A DNA stretch of 64,000 nt, from assembly GCF_042477335.2 (NCBI RefSeq), contig NC_091247.1, forward strand, positions 231,397,001-231,461,000, in the 5' to 3' direction. Under the pieces are notes generated by a model that searched no databases, was not told the origin of the DNA, and saw only the letters and a list, made by a program, of their open reading frames with translations. How positions within the stretch are numbered: position 1 is the first letter of the stretch; every line of letters begins with the position of its first letter. Below, piece by piece: positions 45,013 to 57,229 of the stretch. Made by a program: the position numbers and the translations under genes. The stretch comes from Ovis canadensis. Its lineage: Eukaryota; Chordata; Mammalia; Artiodactyla; Bovidae.

Positions 45013-45231
45013 AAAAATTTATCTATTTGGCTGCGACAGGCCTCAGTTGCGGCACACGGGCTCTGCTGGTCACCCTGTGGGCTGCAGCGCGTGCGGGCTC
45101 AGTGGTGGTGCTGTGAGTGGGCTTAGTCACCCTGTGGCCTGTGGGGTCCTGGCTCCTCCACAGGGTTGGAGCCTGTGCCCTCTGCATTGCCAGGCAGATT
45201 CTCAACCGCTGGGCCACCGGGGAATCCCCTA
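45013..45231 (-). mobile_element. CHR-type tRNA-Glu SINE, long form
   Basis: Inverted: atttggctgcgacaggcctc through tctcaaccgctgggccaccg and gggaatcccc. Confidence 0.8.
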
Positions 45232-45804
45232 AACTGCACGCGTTTAAAGTGTGAAAGTTGATAGCTCTTGACATATGCACATAGCTGTGAAATCATCGCC
45301 ACAGTCAAGACAGTGAATGTGTCCATCATTTCCCAAATTTCCTCACGTCCCTTTGGGATCCCTCCTGCCAACCTTTTGTGCCCCTCTATCTCCAGGCAGA
45401 TACTGATCTCCTTTATGAATGATCCATCTTGTGTCTGTTTTGTGTGAAGTGGAAAAGGGTACATTTTCCCCCCATATGAAAATTAGATAACCATTATAGC
45501 ATCCTTTGTTGGAAAGACTGTCTTCATTAAATTGCACTGGACCCTTCGTTATGAACTAATTGAATATGTGTATGCAGGATTATTTCTGGGCTTTCTGTTA
45601 TGTTCCATTGGTCTTTTTTATCCTGTGCCAACACCATGCTGTCTTAAGGGCTGTGATTTTACGGTCAGTTTGGAACTCAGGTCGTATAAGACTTTCACCT
45701 TTATTCCTCTACGGAATTGTCTTGCCAGTTTTAGAATAAGCTCTTCAATTTGGACATGAATTTTTTCTGGGAGTTTGGTTGGGATCACATGGAATCTCTA
45801 GATG

Positions 45805-46019
45805 GGTGGTGGTGGTGTTTAGTCTAAGTCATGTCCAGCTCTTTTGCAGCCCCATGGACTGTAGCCTGCCAGGCTCCTCTGTCCATGGGCTTCTCCAGGC
45901 AAGAATACTGGGGTGGGATGCCATTCCCTTCTCCAGGGAATCTTCCCAACCGAGGGATCGAACCCAAGACTCCTGCATTTCAGGAGAATTCTCCACCACT
46001 GAGCCACTGGGGAAGTCCA
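45805..46019 (-). mobile_element. Bov-tA SINE
   Basis: Inverted: ggactgtagcctgccaggct, tcttcccaaccgagggatcg and ccactgagccactggggaag. Confidence 0.93.
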
Positions 46020-46594
46020 GATCAAGTTTAGAATCGAGTTATTAACTGAGTCTTCTGTGCACATGGTGCATCTCTCCATTTATTTAAATTTTCCTTAATT
46101 TTCCTCAGCAACATTTTGTAATTTTTGGTGTGAAAGATCACTTTTTTCATTCAGTGTGTTTGTAAGTATTTGGTAGTTTTGACGTTATTGAAAATGTCTT
46201 TATGTTATTTCTCAGTCAGTTACTCATGTGCAGGAGCGCAGCTGGTCCGTGCGTGCTGGCCCCGCTCCCTGCAGCCCCTCCCGGTCTGCTCATCCGTCAG
46301 TGCGCATGGCAGGCTTGCAGTCTGTCTGCATGAGAGTAGAGGCAGTTTTCTTTTCCTTTCCAATTACTACGCTTTTTGCTTCTTTTCCTTTGTAGCACCA
46401 TCTAGGGCCGCTGCTACAATGTGGAATGGAGTGGTGATGGCGGGTCCCTCGGGTCTCCGGTGGTTGAGGGGGTTGTCCTCTAGCTTGCTTTGGGGGTGTT
46501 TTCCATGAAAGGCGTCGGGCTTTGCCCAGTGCCTTTTCTACATTTTCTGGGGTGGTTGTTCAGTGTCTGTCCTTTATCTCATCAGTGTGATGGA

Positions 46595-46808
46595 AATGAA
46601 AGTGCTAGTCGCTCAGTCAAGTCCCACTCTTCACAGTCCTGTGGACTGTACCCTGCCAGGCTCCTCTGTCCATGGAATTCTCCAGGCAAGAATACTGGAG
46701 TGGGTCGCCATGCCCTTCTCCAGGGGATCTTTCCGAGCCAGGGATCAAACCTGAGTCTCCCACATTGCAGGCAGATTCTTTTACCATCTGAGCCACCAGG
46801 GAAGCCCC
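46595..46808 (-). mobile_element. Bov-tA SINE
   Basis: Inverted: aaagtgctagtcgctcagtc, ccatgcccttctccagggga and catctgagccaccagggaag. Confidence 0.93.
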
Positions 46809-46892
46809 ATCAGTGTAATGTGCTATATTAATTAATTTTCAGATGTTAGAGTAACTTTGCATTTTTGGATAAATGCCCTTAGTGTGGGGGTA

Positions 46893-46985
46893 TGGGGGGA
46901 ATTCCCTGGTTGAGGAACTAAGAAACTAAGATCCTGCACGCCACTAGGCATGGGCCCCCCGCCAAAAAAACAAAAACACAAAACA
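46893..46985 (+). mobile_element. CHR-2-like SINE, internally deleted
   Basis: ggggggaattccctggttga head joined directly to ggaactaagaaactaagatc and an A-rich tail. The central B-box region is missing. Confidence 0.75.
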
Positions 46986-47394
46986 CAGTGGCTGGATTTT
47001 TGTTCACTGGTGGTTTGTTAAGGTTTTTTTTGCACATATCATACATATATTCATGAGACATATTTGTGTATGACTTTTTTCCCCATATGATATTTTTTGT
47101 TTTGATATCTGTGGTCTCAAAGAATGAGTTGGGAAGGTTTTCATTCCTTTTTGTGGATTGGATTTCTATAAAGGATCATTTTCCTTTGGCTTAAAATATT
47201 TTCTTCAGTGTTTCTTATGTTGTGGGTGCGCTGGGGACAGAATCACTCCATCTTTGTTGGTCTGAAGAAGTCTTTACTTACCCTTCAGCTTTGAGAGGTG
47301 TTTCTGCTGAATATAGAATTCCAGGTTGACAGCTTTTTTCTTTACGTGCTTTGAAAAAATTATTCCATTGTGGGTTTTTTCTAAGATTTTTTTT

Positions 47395-47580
47395 TTTTAA
47401 TGTGGACCATTTTTAAAGTCTTTATTGAATTTGTTACAATATTGTTTCTGTTTTATGGGTTTCTGTTCTGTCTTTTGTCCACAAAGCATGCGGGATCTTA
47501 GCGCCCCCGACCAGGGATCAAACCTGACCCTCGAGTTGGAATGTGAAGTCTTGACCACTGGGCCGCCGGGGAAGTCCGTA
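47395..47580 (-). mobile_element. tRNA-Glu-derived SINE inside L1
   Basis: T-rich start, then caaagcatgcgggatcttag, gaccagggatcaaacctgac and gaccactgggccgccgggga. The L1 text resumes right after it at gtactccactgtcttctagc. Confidence 0.8.
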
Positions 47581-48063
47581 CTCCACTGTCTTCTAGCCTC
47601 TGTTGTTTCTGATGAGGAGTCAGCTGTCATTCTTACTTCTGTTTACCTGATAACCTTTTTCCTTCTGTGTTTAAGATATGCATTTATTTTTATTAAATAA
47701 ATTCTTAGAAGCTTTTTTTTCCATTTGAGTATTATTTTCTAGGTGTGGTGTTTCTATATTTATCCTGCTTGGATCTGTGGGTTGATGTATTTAATCACCT
47801 TTGGAAACTTTTTGGCCATTGCCTCTTAAATATTTCTTTTACTTCCTAATCCTTCTTCTCTTGGAACTCTGGTGGTATCTGTTTTAGACTGTTTGATACC
47901 TTCCCACAGGCTTTGAATGTGTTGGTATTTTTGCATTCGTTTCTCTCTTTGTTTACATTGTATAGTTTCTTTTCGTCTGTCGTCAAGCTCACTGGGTTTC
48001 TTCTTTGTGCCCATTCTGTTATTAATTCCATCCAGCGGCATGAATTTCAGATGCTGTGTGTTT

Positions 48064-48276
48064 CAGGCGTCCTTAGTGGCTCAGACAGTAAAGCATCTGC
48101 CTGCAGTGTGGGAGACCTGGGTTTGATCCCTGGGTTGGGAAGGTCCTGTGGAGAAGGGAACGGCTTCCCACTCCGGTATTCTGATCTCTCGAATCCCACG
48201 GACAGAGGAGCCTGGAAAGCTACAGTCTGTGGGGTTGCAGAGAGTCGGACACGGCTGAGCGGCTTTCACTTTCACT
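48064..48276 (+). mobile_element. Bov-tA SINE
   Basis: Forward copy: ggcgtccttagtggctcaga, gtgggagacctgggtttgat and gagtcggacacggctgagcg. Confidence 0.93.
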
Positions 48277-48600
48277 GAGTTTTCCAGCTCCAGAGCCTCC
48301 TTCTGGTCCTCCTTTCAGGCTTGCATTTCTCTGCTAATGTTCTCCACCTGTCACCCCTTCTGTTCCCTTTTCCTAAAGCCTTTACCATTTTTATGATTGC
48401 TCTTTTGAAGTTTTCATCTTCCAGTTTCAATATGTGGCCATTTTTGCTTGCTGTAGCTTGTTTTTCCTCTTGATCATGGGTAACATTTTTCTTCTCTGCC
48501 TGTGTAATAATTTTTTTAAATTGCAAAATGGACATTGTGGGTAGTGTATGCTAGAGACTTTGTTTTAGGTTGTCTTTCCTTAAAGAGTGTTGAGGTTTGT

Positions 48601-49137
48601 TAGGGCAGGCTGTTAAATGACTGGAAGATGATCTTAATCCTGTCGAAGCTTTTCTAGAGTAGATCTGTTTTGGTTTTGTTCTAAATTTTAGGGCATAACT
48701 TTTAGCTCTGGAACATGGGTTTTACTCCTAAGGCATGGCCCTTCTGAGATTTTAATAGAAAACCCATCTAGTTTAGCAAAATTTAACCTCTGAATTCTGT
48801 CTCCACAGTGCTGGACAGCTGCCAAATCTTGGCTTAGCTTTTATCTTACAACAGCTGTTTTCTGCTTATTTTTTTTTCCCCCCAGCTTCATCAAGGTGTA
48901 ATTGACAAATAAAAATGTAGTGTATTAAAAGTAGGTTGTGATGGTTTGATAAACGTAGACGCTGTGAAGGAGTCCTCCCCATCCAGTTAACTGTCACAGC
49001 CGCCACTGTCTCACCATGCATGCACACACGCATGCACATGGGAAGAACACGTGAGGCTTGCCTTAGCAGATCTCAGTGCCCTGCTACTGACAGCAGTCAC
49101 CGTGTCTTGCACCCAGTCCTCAGACCTGATCCATCTT
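48601..49137. other. PPP6R2 intron, old L1-like tail and unassigned sequence
   Basis: cttcatcaaggtgtaattga (48890) resembles a common L1 3' terminus. The rest is unassigned. Confidence 0.4.
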
Positions 49138-49505
49138 GGGCTTCCCTGATGGCCCAGTGGTGAAGGGTTGGCAAATGCAGGACATGTGGGTTCGCTCCCT
49201 GGGTTGGGAAGATACCCTGGGGAAGAGAACGGCAACCGACTCTAGTACCCTTGCCTGGGAAATCCCACAGACGAGAGAAGCCTAGTGGGCTGAGGTCTGT
49301 GGGGTCGCGTAGAGTTGGACTTAGTTGGTAAAGAATCTGCCTGTAATGCGGGAGACCTCGGTTTGATCCCTGGGTTGGGAAGGTCCCCTGGAGAAGGGAG
49401 CGGCTACCCACTCCAGTATTCTGGCCTGGAGAATTCCATGGACTCTATAGTCCATGGGGTCGCACGCAGTCGGACTCGACTGACTGGCTTTCACTTTCGC
49501 TCTCA
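49138..49505 (+). mobile_element. Two tandem Bov-tA units (Bov-A2-like dimer)
   Basis: The first unit, ggcttccctgatggcccagt to about 49317, runs directly into a second beginning gttggtaaagaatctgcctg. Both forward, both with the ctggagaa/gagtcgg blocks. Confidence 0.88.
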
Positions 49506-51782
49506 TAGAGTTGGACGTGCCCGAGCACAGGCACGCACTCCTCTTTTAGATTTCCCTGTTCAGCTTCAGCCGTCCTGGTCGCCCTGAAATTGGGCCTCGC
49601 TCCTCCTGTGGTCGACACGGCCTCAGGAGCTCCCCAGTGTAGAGCTCGTGGGGCTCGCTCTTCTTTCAGTGACTGTGTTCCCTCCACTTACTGCATGTTT
49701 CTGTATGCTCAAATAGGTGTGCTTATGTTTAGTTTAGAGTTTATACTTATTATCAGCAGGGAGACTAGTGTGATATAGCCGCTCCAGTTTTTGTAGAACC
49801 AGAACTCAGAGAGCTGCACTTTTAAACCTGTGCAGCAGAGGGCAAGGAGGGGGACAGGACTGACGCTGAGAGGTGCCCACTGGTGGACTGAGCAGAAGTG
49901 GGAGCTGACAGAGAGTAGCTCTGGGGCCGCAGGGCCCTGCAGGGTGTGGTGTCAGGCAGGCTATGACATGGTGTTATTTCCACCGTGTCAGGCCAGGAGA
50001 TGCCACGGGGTGGTTCTGGGGGGTCACTGACTTCCTTCATGGGAACGGTCTGGTGGTGTGGTGGGCGCAGGAGCTGGATGGGAGGGGACGGCGCGAGCCA
50101 GTGTCCCTTGGGGGAGCATTGCTGTGAGCAGGATCAGAGAGGCATCTGTGGGGCGGCGGTGTGCACGGCTGTGCGTGCGCAGTGAGCGAGGGGGAGACAG
50201 GTCAGGAGGTGTGAAGGGCAGGGTTGAGCGCGCAGGTGCAGTGGTTTGTCTTGGCGGGAGCAAGGCCCTTTTTGTGCTGTAATGATGGGAGGCAGGGACT
50301 GTGATTCGGGTTGCAGATTTGGTGAGCTGAAGACTGGAGGGTTCCCACTTGAGACCGTGTGCTTTTTCTGTGAGTTAGGGGGGTAAGGATGTTGAAGGGT
50401 TGCGAGGAATCAAATGACTGTTTTTCCTGAGTTGGTGGGTTGAGCCCAGTTTGGGTGGCGCTGGCTTCTGTCTGCTCTGTGTGTGGAGCCAGGCCTCCTC
50501 GCGAGACGGGGCTCTCCAGTGTTCAGTCATCCTTGGGGAGGCTGGAAGGGCTTCTTTGCACTGGCCACAGGGCTCCTCGGGGGCAAGAGCAGAGGCCGTG
50601 GGGCCTCTCGGAGCTGAGACTTGGACCCGCCCCATCCCTCCCCACCTGTGGTGACTGGGGGTCCTAGGCAGGGAGACTTGCTTTGTGATGCGAGGGGTTG
50701 TGCAGAGTTCACGTCTGTCCAGTGCCTGTCCTGCGCCTGTCCCGGTCGTCTCAGAAGAGGCAAGCTCGCTCCAAGAGGAGGCAGGCTCGCCGGGCTGTGT
50801 TCTCTGTGCACATGAGGTTTGTGGTCAGTAACTTAAAAGGAGTAGATAGAGCTCCTGCAGGTTTCCTTGTGGCAGCCGTCGCTGAGCACAGCGCCATCCT
50901 GACTCCTGAGTTCAGTCCTGTGGGCTCTCTCTCAGCCCCCCAGCCTCTCCTCGGGGGGCACCGCAGAGCCTTCTTCTCTGTGGGGGCCGAGCTGTGGCTC
51001 CTGGGGCCTTAGCCCCTCTGGTCTGCTCTCCTCTGGGAACTTGACTGTTACCTGTCAGCCCACTGAATGTGCGTGTTTTTTCATTAAGATGTAATTCCTG
51101 TCCTGTGAGATCCACTCTTTCAAAGGGTGCAGTTCGTTGGTGTTGAGCACACTCAGAAGGTTGTGCTTGGTGGCCACCGCCTGACCCCAGCTCGTCATGG
51201 TGAAGGCCCTGGGCGCTCTGCTCGGAGGGCTCGCTGGGTGACACCCTGGACCATCCAGTCCTGGGTTGGGCCTTTGCTTCCATTCCGTCTGCCTCAGGCC
51301 TGCTGCATCTCCTGTGATGCCTTCCTTTCCCCTGTATCAACTAGAATCTGGGTCAGAATCTGGGATCGTGTAGAGATTGAGAACATGGACTGCTCTCAGA
51401 CAGCCTGGGTTCCAGTTCGAGAGCTGACGGTGACCTCGTGGCCTTGGGCTGGTCCTGCCACGATTGCAGCCTCTGCGGTTCCACTTGTGCCCGGGGGTTG
51501 GCAGCGGATTGCCTCCTGCACTGGGTCGTCCTTGGCTCTCGGGCTGCCGGCCCTTAGTGAGAAGGTCCCCGTGGCAGCGGCCCCTGTCGCTTCTCTTCTC
51601 AGGGCAGGCGTCACCCCGCATCAGTGCTCCTTAAATTAGTGCTTATGTGCCCTTGTTTGGGCTCAGCTCGGTTCACTGCCCTGCTTTCCACCCTTGTGCT
51701 GTTGGGGAGCTTTTCTGCCTGTTTGGCACTGCTTCTTAGCTGCCTGTTTGACATTACTTTTCCTTCCAGAGTCTCAGCCTAG
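49506..51782. other. PPP6R2 intron, mostly unique
   Basis: GC-rich unique sequence. An L1-like scrap may lie at 51070-51170 (gtgcagttcgttggtgttga). No exon identified. Confidence 0.45.
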
Positions 51783-52050
51783 AGGCTTTCCTGGTGGTTC
51801 GGTGGTTAAGAGTCCACCTGCCTTTGCAGAGGGCACGGGCTCGATTCCTGGTCTGGGAGCTAAGGTCCCACGTGCCTCGGGGCACCTGAGCCCGTGTGCC
51901 GCAAGTCCTGAAGCTCCTGTACCCTAGAGCCCACGCTCCTGGACGAGAGATCCCACCGCACCAAGAAGCCTGCGCGCTGCACTTGGAGGGCTGCGCCCAC
52001 TCGCCCCTGGTCGAGAGGGCCCGTGCACAGTGATGGGGACCCAGTGTAGC
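51783..52050 (+). mobile_element. CHR-type tRNA-Glu SINE, long form
   Basis: ggctttcctggtggttcggt, gggctcgattcctggtctgg and cactcgcccctggtcgagag, ending gacccagtgtagcc. An inverted SINE scrap, ccatgccaccagggaactcc, follows at 52230. Confidence 0.75.
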
Positions 52051-52284
52051 CAGAGTGACAGGCTCAGCCTCGGCTTGAGCCTGCCTGCCGCCGTTGGTTT
52101 TGGTTCTCCCAGGAGCGCAGTGCTGAGAGCAGGTCCAGGCAGGCACTGCTTGCCGCTCTCATCTGTGTGCTGGGGCGGGTGCCCCCCAGGGCCTTGCTGT
52201 GGCGGCTCTCTGTGGTGCAAATTTGTACCCTCCATGCCACCAGGGAACTCCTAGAAACATTTTTTTGAGTAGGTGGCATATGTC

Positions 52285-52492
52285 AGCGGTCCTCCATGGT
52301 GTCTCAGACAGTAAAGGACCTACCCACAGTGCGGGAGACCCAGGTTTGGTCCCTGGGTTGGTGCTGTCCCCTGGAGAAGGGGATGGCATCCCACTCCAGT
52401 GTTGTTGCCTGGAGAATCCCACAGACAGAGGAGCCTGGTGGGCTGCAGTCCATGGGGTCACCCAGGGTCGGACACGACTGAGCGACTAATAC
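52285..52492 (+). mobile_element. Bov-tA SINE
   Basis: ctccatggtgtctcagacag head, gtgcgggagacccaggtttg and gggtcggacacgactgagcg. Confidence 0.93.
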
Positions 52493-53277
52493 TGTCTCCG
52501 TACGTAAGCAAATAGTGAACATTTATTAGATCTCAGTACATGGATTTTTTGTATTTTTCTCTGGACTTTTTAATATTTTTTTTTTCATGATTGAAGATAA
52601 AAAATACTTAAAACTAGATTACAGTGTGTCGATTCTTTTGTAACAGTGCTGAGGAAGGACTCAAGAAAGCCTGATAAAAGGGATTGTCTTTGAATTTTGA
52701 GCTTGAGGGGCAGATAGGAATTTGCCAGGTAAGGAAGGTGGAGGGAGGGCGTTTCAGGCAGAGGCCCACGTGCCGAGGTGTCCGCTGCAGAGGCTGGCAG
52801 TGAGTCAGGAAATAGTGCAGGGCGGGCAGGGGAGTAGGGGTGCGCTGAGAGTGCGGCGGCGCCCGGCACCCCGGTGTGCCCCGCGGTCACGGCCCGCGGT
52901 GGGCTCTCAGGGCCCTTGTCCTCTCTCTCTGCCTTTCGTTGGATTGAGAGTCTGTTTCTGATTCTCTCTGGGGCTTTGTGCATCTTCCATATCTCTCTCT
53001 CACACATCGCGTCTTCCCTCCAGGTGTTTGAACATGGGATACAGCGACGACCACTGTCTAATGTCCTTGCCTATCAGTTTTACTGTCTGTGTCATTTCTG
53101 GGTGGATCACGGTTTGTTTTTCCCGCTTCCTTGCATATCTGGTCATTTTTGATTGGATGCCAAGATACTGTGACTTTTATCTTGTTGGATGCTGGGTATT
53201 TTTGTTTTCTATAAATATTCTTGACCTTTGTCTGGAATGTTGTTAAATTACTTGGAAGGAGTTTAATTCTGTGAAGT
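52493..53277. other. PPP6R2 intron, unassigned
   Basis: No exon seen. Includes an AT-rich L1-like stretch near 53000-53250. Confidence 0.4.
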
Positions 53278-53478
53278 GCAGTGAAAGTCACTCAGTTGTG
53301 TCCGATTCTTTGCAACCCCATGGACGGTAACCTGCCAGGCTCCTCTGTCCATGGAATTCTCCAGGCCAGAAGACTGGAGTGGGTAGCTGTTCCCTTCGCC
53401 AGCGGATCTTCCCAACCCAGGAATTGAACCAGGGTCTCTTGCATTGCAGGCGGATTCTTTACCAACTAAGCTAGATTC
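53278..53478 (-). mobile_element. Bov-tA SINE
   Basis: Inverted: gtgaaagtcactcagttgtg, acggtaacctgccaggctcc and gcggattctttaccaactaa. Confidence 0.92.
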
Positions 53479-54334
53479 TGTGGGTCTGGCTTTTAGGCTT
53501 TGTCAGGTGGGACCACGGGAATGTTGAGTCCAGGTCTCATTTTGCCCCACCACTGAAGCAGAAGTCTTCTGAATACTTTGTGCAATGTCCTGAAGTTTGG
53601 AAAATAGCCTCTGTGACCGGGAGGAGGAGCAACTCTTCTTGACCCCATGTGAACTTGGAGGATGGTTCCGCTAACCCTTGGTTTGGCTGCTGTTCTCACA
53701 CACACGGGCTGAGCAGTACCTCGTCGGAGCGGGCGCATCCTCGGCGCTGTCCACACCTCTGTCTCACCCTGTGCTCTGCTTGGCAGTGCTCATGCCTTGC
53801 CCCCTGGACTCCCAGCGCTCTTTCTTCCCCTCGGGGACTGCTGGACCCACCTGGTTCCTCTGCTGTGACCCAGAACTCTTTGTCAGGCAGGAAGCTGGGC
53901 AGTTAACGGGCTCCTCTGTTCCCTGTTTGAGGGGTCGCTGTTTTCCCTGCCAGGTAGCCAGTGTCCTGAGAACCATTTCATTTGTAAATCTGGTCCATCT
54001 GCGCTGGAAGCGAAAGTGTCAAAAACAGATCCTTGAATGAAGGCATTGGGAGGCCCAGAAGGGCTTGCTGGGCCTGTGAGAGTGCTGCCCCCTGTCCAGT
54101 TCGGGGTGCCTGTGTGGACCTCAGGGAATACGTATGTTTAGGGATGGAGGTGGGGTAGGGCTTGGGAGAAAGAGGTCACAGGAAAACCAGGCTGCCGACA
54201 AGATCTGAGAGCCTGCTGTGATTTTGAGCAGGACAGTGTGCCTGCCTTGGCAGGGAGGGCACGGGAGAGGGTGGTGCTGCCAGGCAGTGCGAGCATGGGG
54301 TGTGTGCTCAGGGTCCCTGCCTGCTGAGGAGCCT

Positions 54335-55090
54335 CGTCTCCCGTTCCCCGGCTGCACACCCCGCCCCGGTTCCCCGGCTGCATCCCCAACCATGCCCCAG
54401 CTGCACCCCCCATTCCCCGGCTGCACCCCTCATGTCCCAGCTGCACCCCCCATTCCCCGGCTGCATCCCCAACCATGTCCCAGCTGCACCCCCCATTCCC
54501 CGGCTGCATCCCCAACCATGTCCCAGCTGCACCCCCCACTCCCCGGCTGCATCCCCAACCATGTCCCAGCTGCACCCCCCATTCCCCGGCTGCATCCCCA
54601 ACCATGTCCCGGCTGCACCCCCCATTCCCCGGCTGCACCCCTCATGTCCTGGCTGCACCCCCATTCCTCGGCTGCACCCCTCATGTCCCAGCTGCACCCC
54701 CCGTTCCCTGGCTGTACCCCCCATGTCCTGGCTGTACCCCCCGTTCCCCGGCCGCACCCCTCATGTCCTGGCTGCACCCCCATTCCTCGGCTGCACCCCC
54801 CCATGTCCCGGCTGTACCCCCCGTTCCCCGGCTGCATTCCCATGTCCTGACTGCAACCACCATGTCCCGGCGGCACCCCCATGTCCCGGCGGCAACCCTC
54901 ATGTCCCGGCTGCACCCCCCACCATGTCCCGGTGGCACCCCCATGTCCCGGCTGCACCCCCACCATGTCCTGGTGGCACCCTCATGTCCCAGCTGCACCC
55001 TCATTCCTCGGCGGCACCCCTCATTCCTCAGCTGCACCCCCATTCCCCGGCTGCACCCCCAATGTCCCAGCTGCACCCCCTACCATGTCC
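54335..55090. repeat. C-rich minisatellite
   Basis: About 30-35 head-to-tail units of 19-23 bp built on gctgcacccc(c)cattccccg and gctgcatccccaaccatgtccca. In the left half the two subtypes alternate to give a 43-44 bp higher-order unit repeated several times; in the right half the units are shorter and more varied (ggcggcacccc, ggctgtacccc). It is pyrimidine/C-rich on the plus strand and in the PPP6R2 intron. Long frames through it in all phases are by-products of the repeat. Confidence 0.95.
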
Positions 55091-55599
55091 TGGCTGTTGG
55101 GCTTCCTCCAGCTCACACTGAGGAGAATGTGTCAAGAAGATGTAGTGTTATGAAAGCACCCTGTTCAGAGTCAGAATAAACAGGTCTGAGGGCCCTTATA
55201 GAGATACTTCTTTATTTTGAAACTGTATGAAGTGCTGAAAAGCCAGTTCTGAATTGGGTGGGAGTTTGAGAATAGCAGTGCAGGACAGCCAAGCAGTAAC
55301 AAAAGCCACAGGCAGGTCTCTCTGAGAAGACGGAGGTCACTACGTAGGGGAAGAGGAGGAGGTGCGCGGTACTCTTGAGCAAAAGTCCCTTGGAGGAAAT
55401 GAGAGTTCAGGGTGCTGACGGTTGGTTACTGACTGAGTTGCTGGGCAAATGGGAAGCCTTCCTCCATGGGGGTCTGTGATCGAAACCCGGCAGTGCTGGG
55501 TGAGGGCTCCCCTTTGGACCTCCTGACTCAATTTTAAAGGAAGGGTCCTTTGTTCTGTTTCACAGTTTTAAAAACTAGTTTCCTGTTTTAGGGTATGAC
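55091..55599. other. PPP6R2 intron, unassigned
   Basis: No exon or named repeat seen. Confidence 0.4.
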
Positions 55600-56230
55600 A
55601 TTGACTTACTGCTGGTTTACTAGCACAACTCCAAGTACTTTTTTTTCTTTTTATATGGAATTTAAAAATACACCAGAAAACACTGGATACCCTTGTGCTC
55701 ACTTCCCAGCTTTATCGGTGATCAGCACTTTGCCAGTTTTTTTTTGTTGGTGGTGTTCTTCTCTCTCACACCTTTAAAATTTGTTTGGCTCTTGTGTTTC
55801 GGTAAAGTGTTTTAAAAGTAATCCAAAAATAATGTCATTTCACTCATGAATACTTCATTTTTTCTGCCAGATAAGGGAGGTTTTTGTTTTTAAAAACAAA
55901 GTAACCATGTTATTTTTACAACTGAGAGATTTGCGTTAATTCCTTAGTGCTGGTACCAGTCTGTGTTTAGATTTCCCCAATAGCGTCAAAAGCGCACTCT
56001 TCAACTGGGTTCATCTTAATTGGACCCGAACAAGACTTAAGTATTGTATTTGATGAACCAGTCTCTTAAGGCTGTTATATTCTAGAGCGGCCATCCCTCC
56101 TTGTTGTGTAAGCATGCTTTTCAGATGGTGAAATCATGACTTTCGTGCAAATACAGAGTGAACAGTCCAGGGCGCTCTTGGTCCACGTTTTTGGTGCACA
56201 CCTTGAAGTCAGGATTTTCTCCGAGGAGTG
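55600..56230. mobile_element. Old L1 3'-region-like remnant
   Basis: atgtcatttcactcatgaat, tccttagtgctggtaccagt and gtgtttagatttccccaata followed by a ttggacccgaacaagact segment match a common L1M-age 3' UTR as I remember it. Orientation not assigned. Confidence 0.45.
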
Positions 56231-56638
56231 CTGCTGACGTTTGGAAATGGTGTCTAGCAGTCCCACCTGGAACCCTTTGGAGCCCCTTTTTTCTGGAATC
56301 GTGAGGGGCGTCGTCTAGGCGTCTTGTGATCAGGATGTGTGTTTGTTGGGGTTGGTAGTGCGGGCGTGGCCCTGGACAGCTCCGCAGAGGCCTGCTCAGC
56401 CCTGCGCCCCGGCCATCCCATCAGCTGGCTGCCCAGCTGGGGGTGGGCGTGTGGCACTGGCACCAGTCTCGCAGAGCAAGCAAGGACAGGGGAGTTTTAG
56501 ACCCTTGGCCACAAATTGTTCTGATAATCTGAATTCTCGGTTAAGGTAATGACTTCTGGTTTTTTTTCCTCTATCATTTTGGAGAGTTGACTTTAAAGAC
56601 GTAGAACTTAAGTTTTTTTTCCCTCTCTTATTTTTCAG

Positions 56639-56765
56639 GTGAAGAGATTCTACATCTACTGAATGAAAAATTTTTTCTTAAAGTTGCATATACTCCAAGA
56701 AAAAGTCCCAAATGTTTTTATATTTTGCCTAAATATAAAATTTAAACGAGGAGTTTCCACAGAAG
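56639..56765 (+). other. PPP6R2: Candidate internal 5' exon of PPP6R2
   Basis: The acceptor (a T/C-rich tract from 56611 ending tttttcag|gtgaag) and the donor (cacagaag|gtaaga) are both near consensus and enclose 127 bp on the PPP6R2 strand. The exon is AT-rich and contains an ATG at 56663 whose frame stays open for 34 codons to the donor. It does not encode the canonical PPP6R2 N-terminus, so it would be a leader exon carrying an upstream frame, or an alternative N-terminus. Seen: splice signals and open frame. Inferred: use as an exon. Confidence 0.5.
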
Positions 56766-57229
56766 GTAAGAACTGTTTTTGATTCTCGTTAACTGTGTGG
56801 TCTATACAAATAGACGGTATGAGGAGACATTCGAGGATGGATGGCAATAAACTTTCAGTTTTGAAGATGTGTGTGTGGTCTCTTGACTTTCGGGGTTTCT
56901 TCGGCCCTTGTGTGTCTGGTGTTGAGGTGCTGTGCTGCGGGAAAGTGACTCGGCCTCTCCAAGCCAGAGTGTAATCCAGATAAAACAGCCAGTCGTGTGT
57001 GCCGTGCGGTGAGTCACTCGTGCGGAGCAGGCGGCTCGGGCTTAGGTGTGAGCGTGGCCACCGTCAGAGCACGGTCCGTGCAGGCGCCGGAAAGGGAGGG
57101 AAGGGCTCGTGCCTCCACAGGAGCAGAAGCGCCTGAAAGGCTCTCCCATTGCAGTCCAGTTAGATGCTGGATGAATTACAGTAGTTATGACTTCTTGTGA
57201 GTGCTTCAGTGCTTTAGAAATCAGGCTAA

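Larger units (their letters stand above)
45232..48600 (-). mobile_element. Old antisense L1 array, broken by younger SINEs
   Basis: Repeatedly shows inverted L1M-type text: tgatagctcttgacatatgc and aatcatcgccacagtcaaga (45260-45310); ttccattggtctttttta and gttttagaataagctcttca (45600-45750); cagatgttagagtaactttg (46840); and a 3' UTR-like segment with ccaggttgacagctttttt (47320-47340). I read it as pieces of one or more ancient L1 elements, later cut by SINEs at 45805, 46595, 46893, 47395 and 48064. Confidence 0.6.

Noticed and set aside
54335-55090. CRISPR-like regular array
   Set aside because: There are no unique spacers between conserved repeats; units are contiguous and the genome is vertebrate.
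54218-55121. Repetitive 150-270-residue peptides encoded in several phases at 54.2-55.1 kb
   Set aside because: Every phase and both strands are open because the minisatellite unit lacks stops. There is no sign of coding selection.
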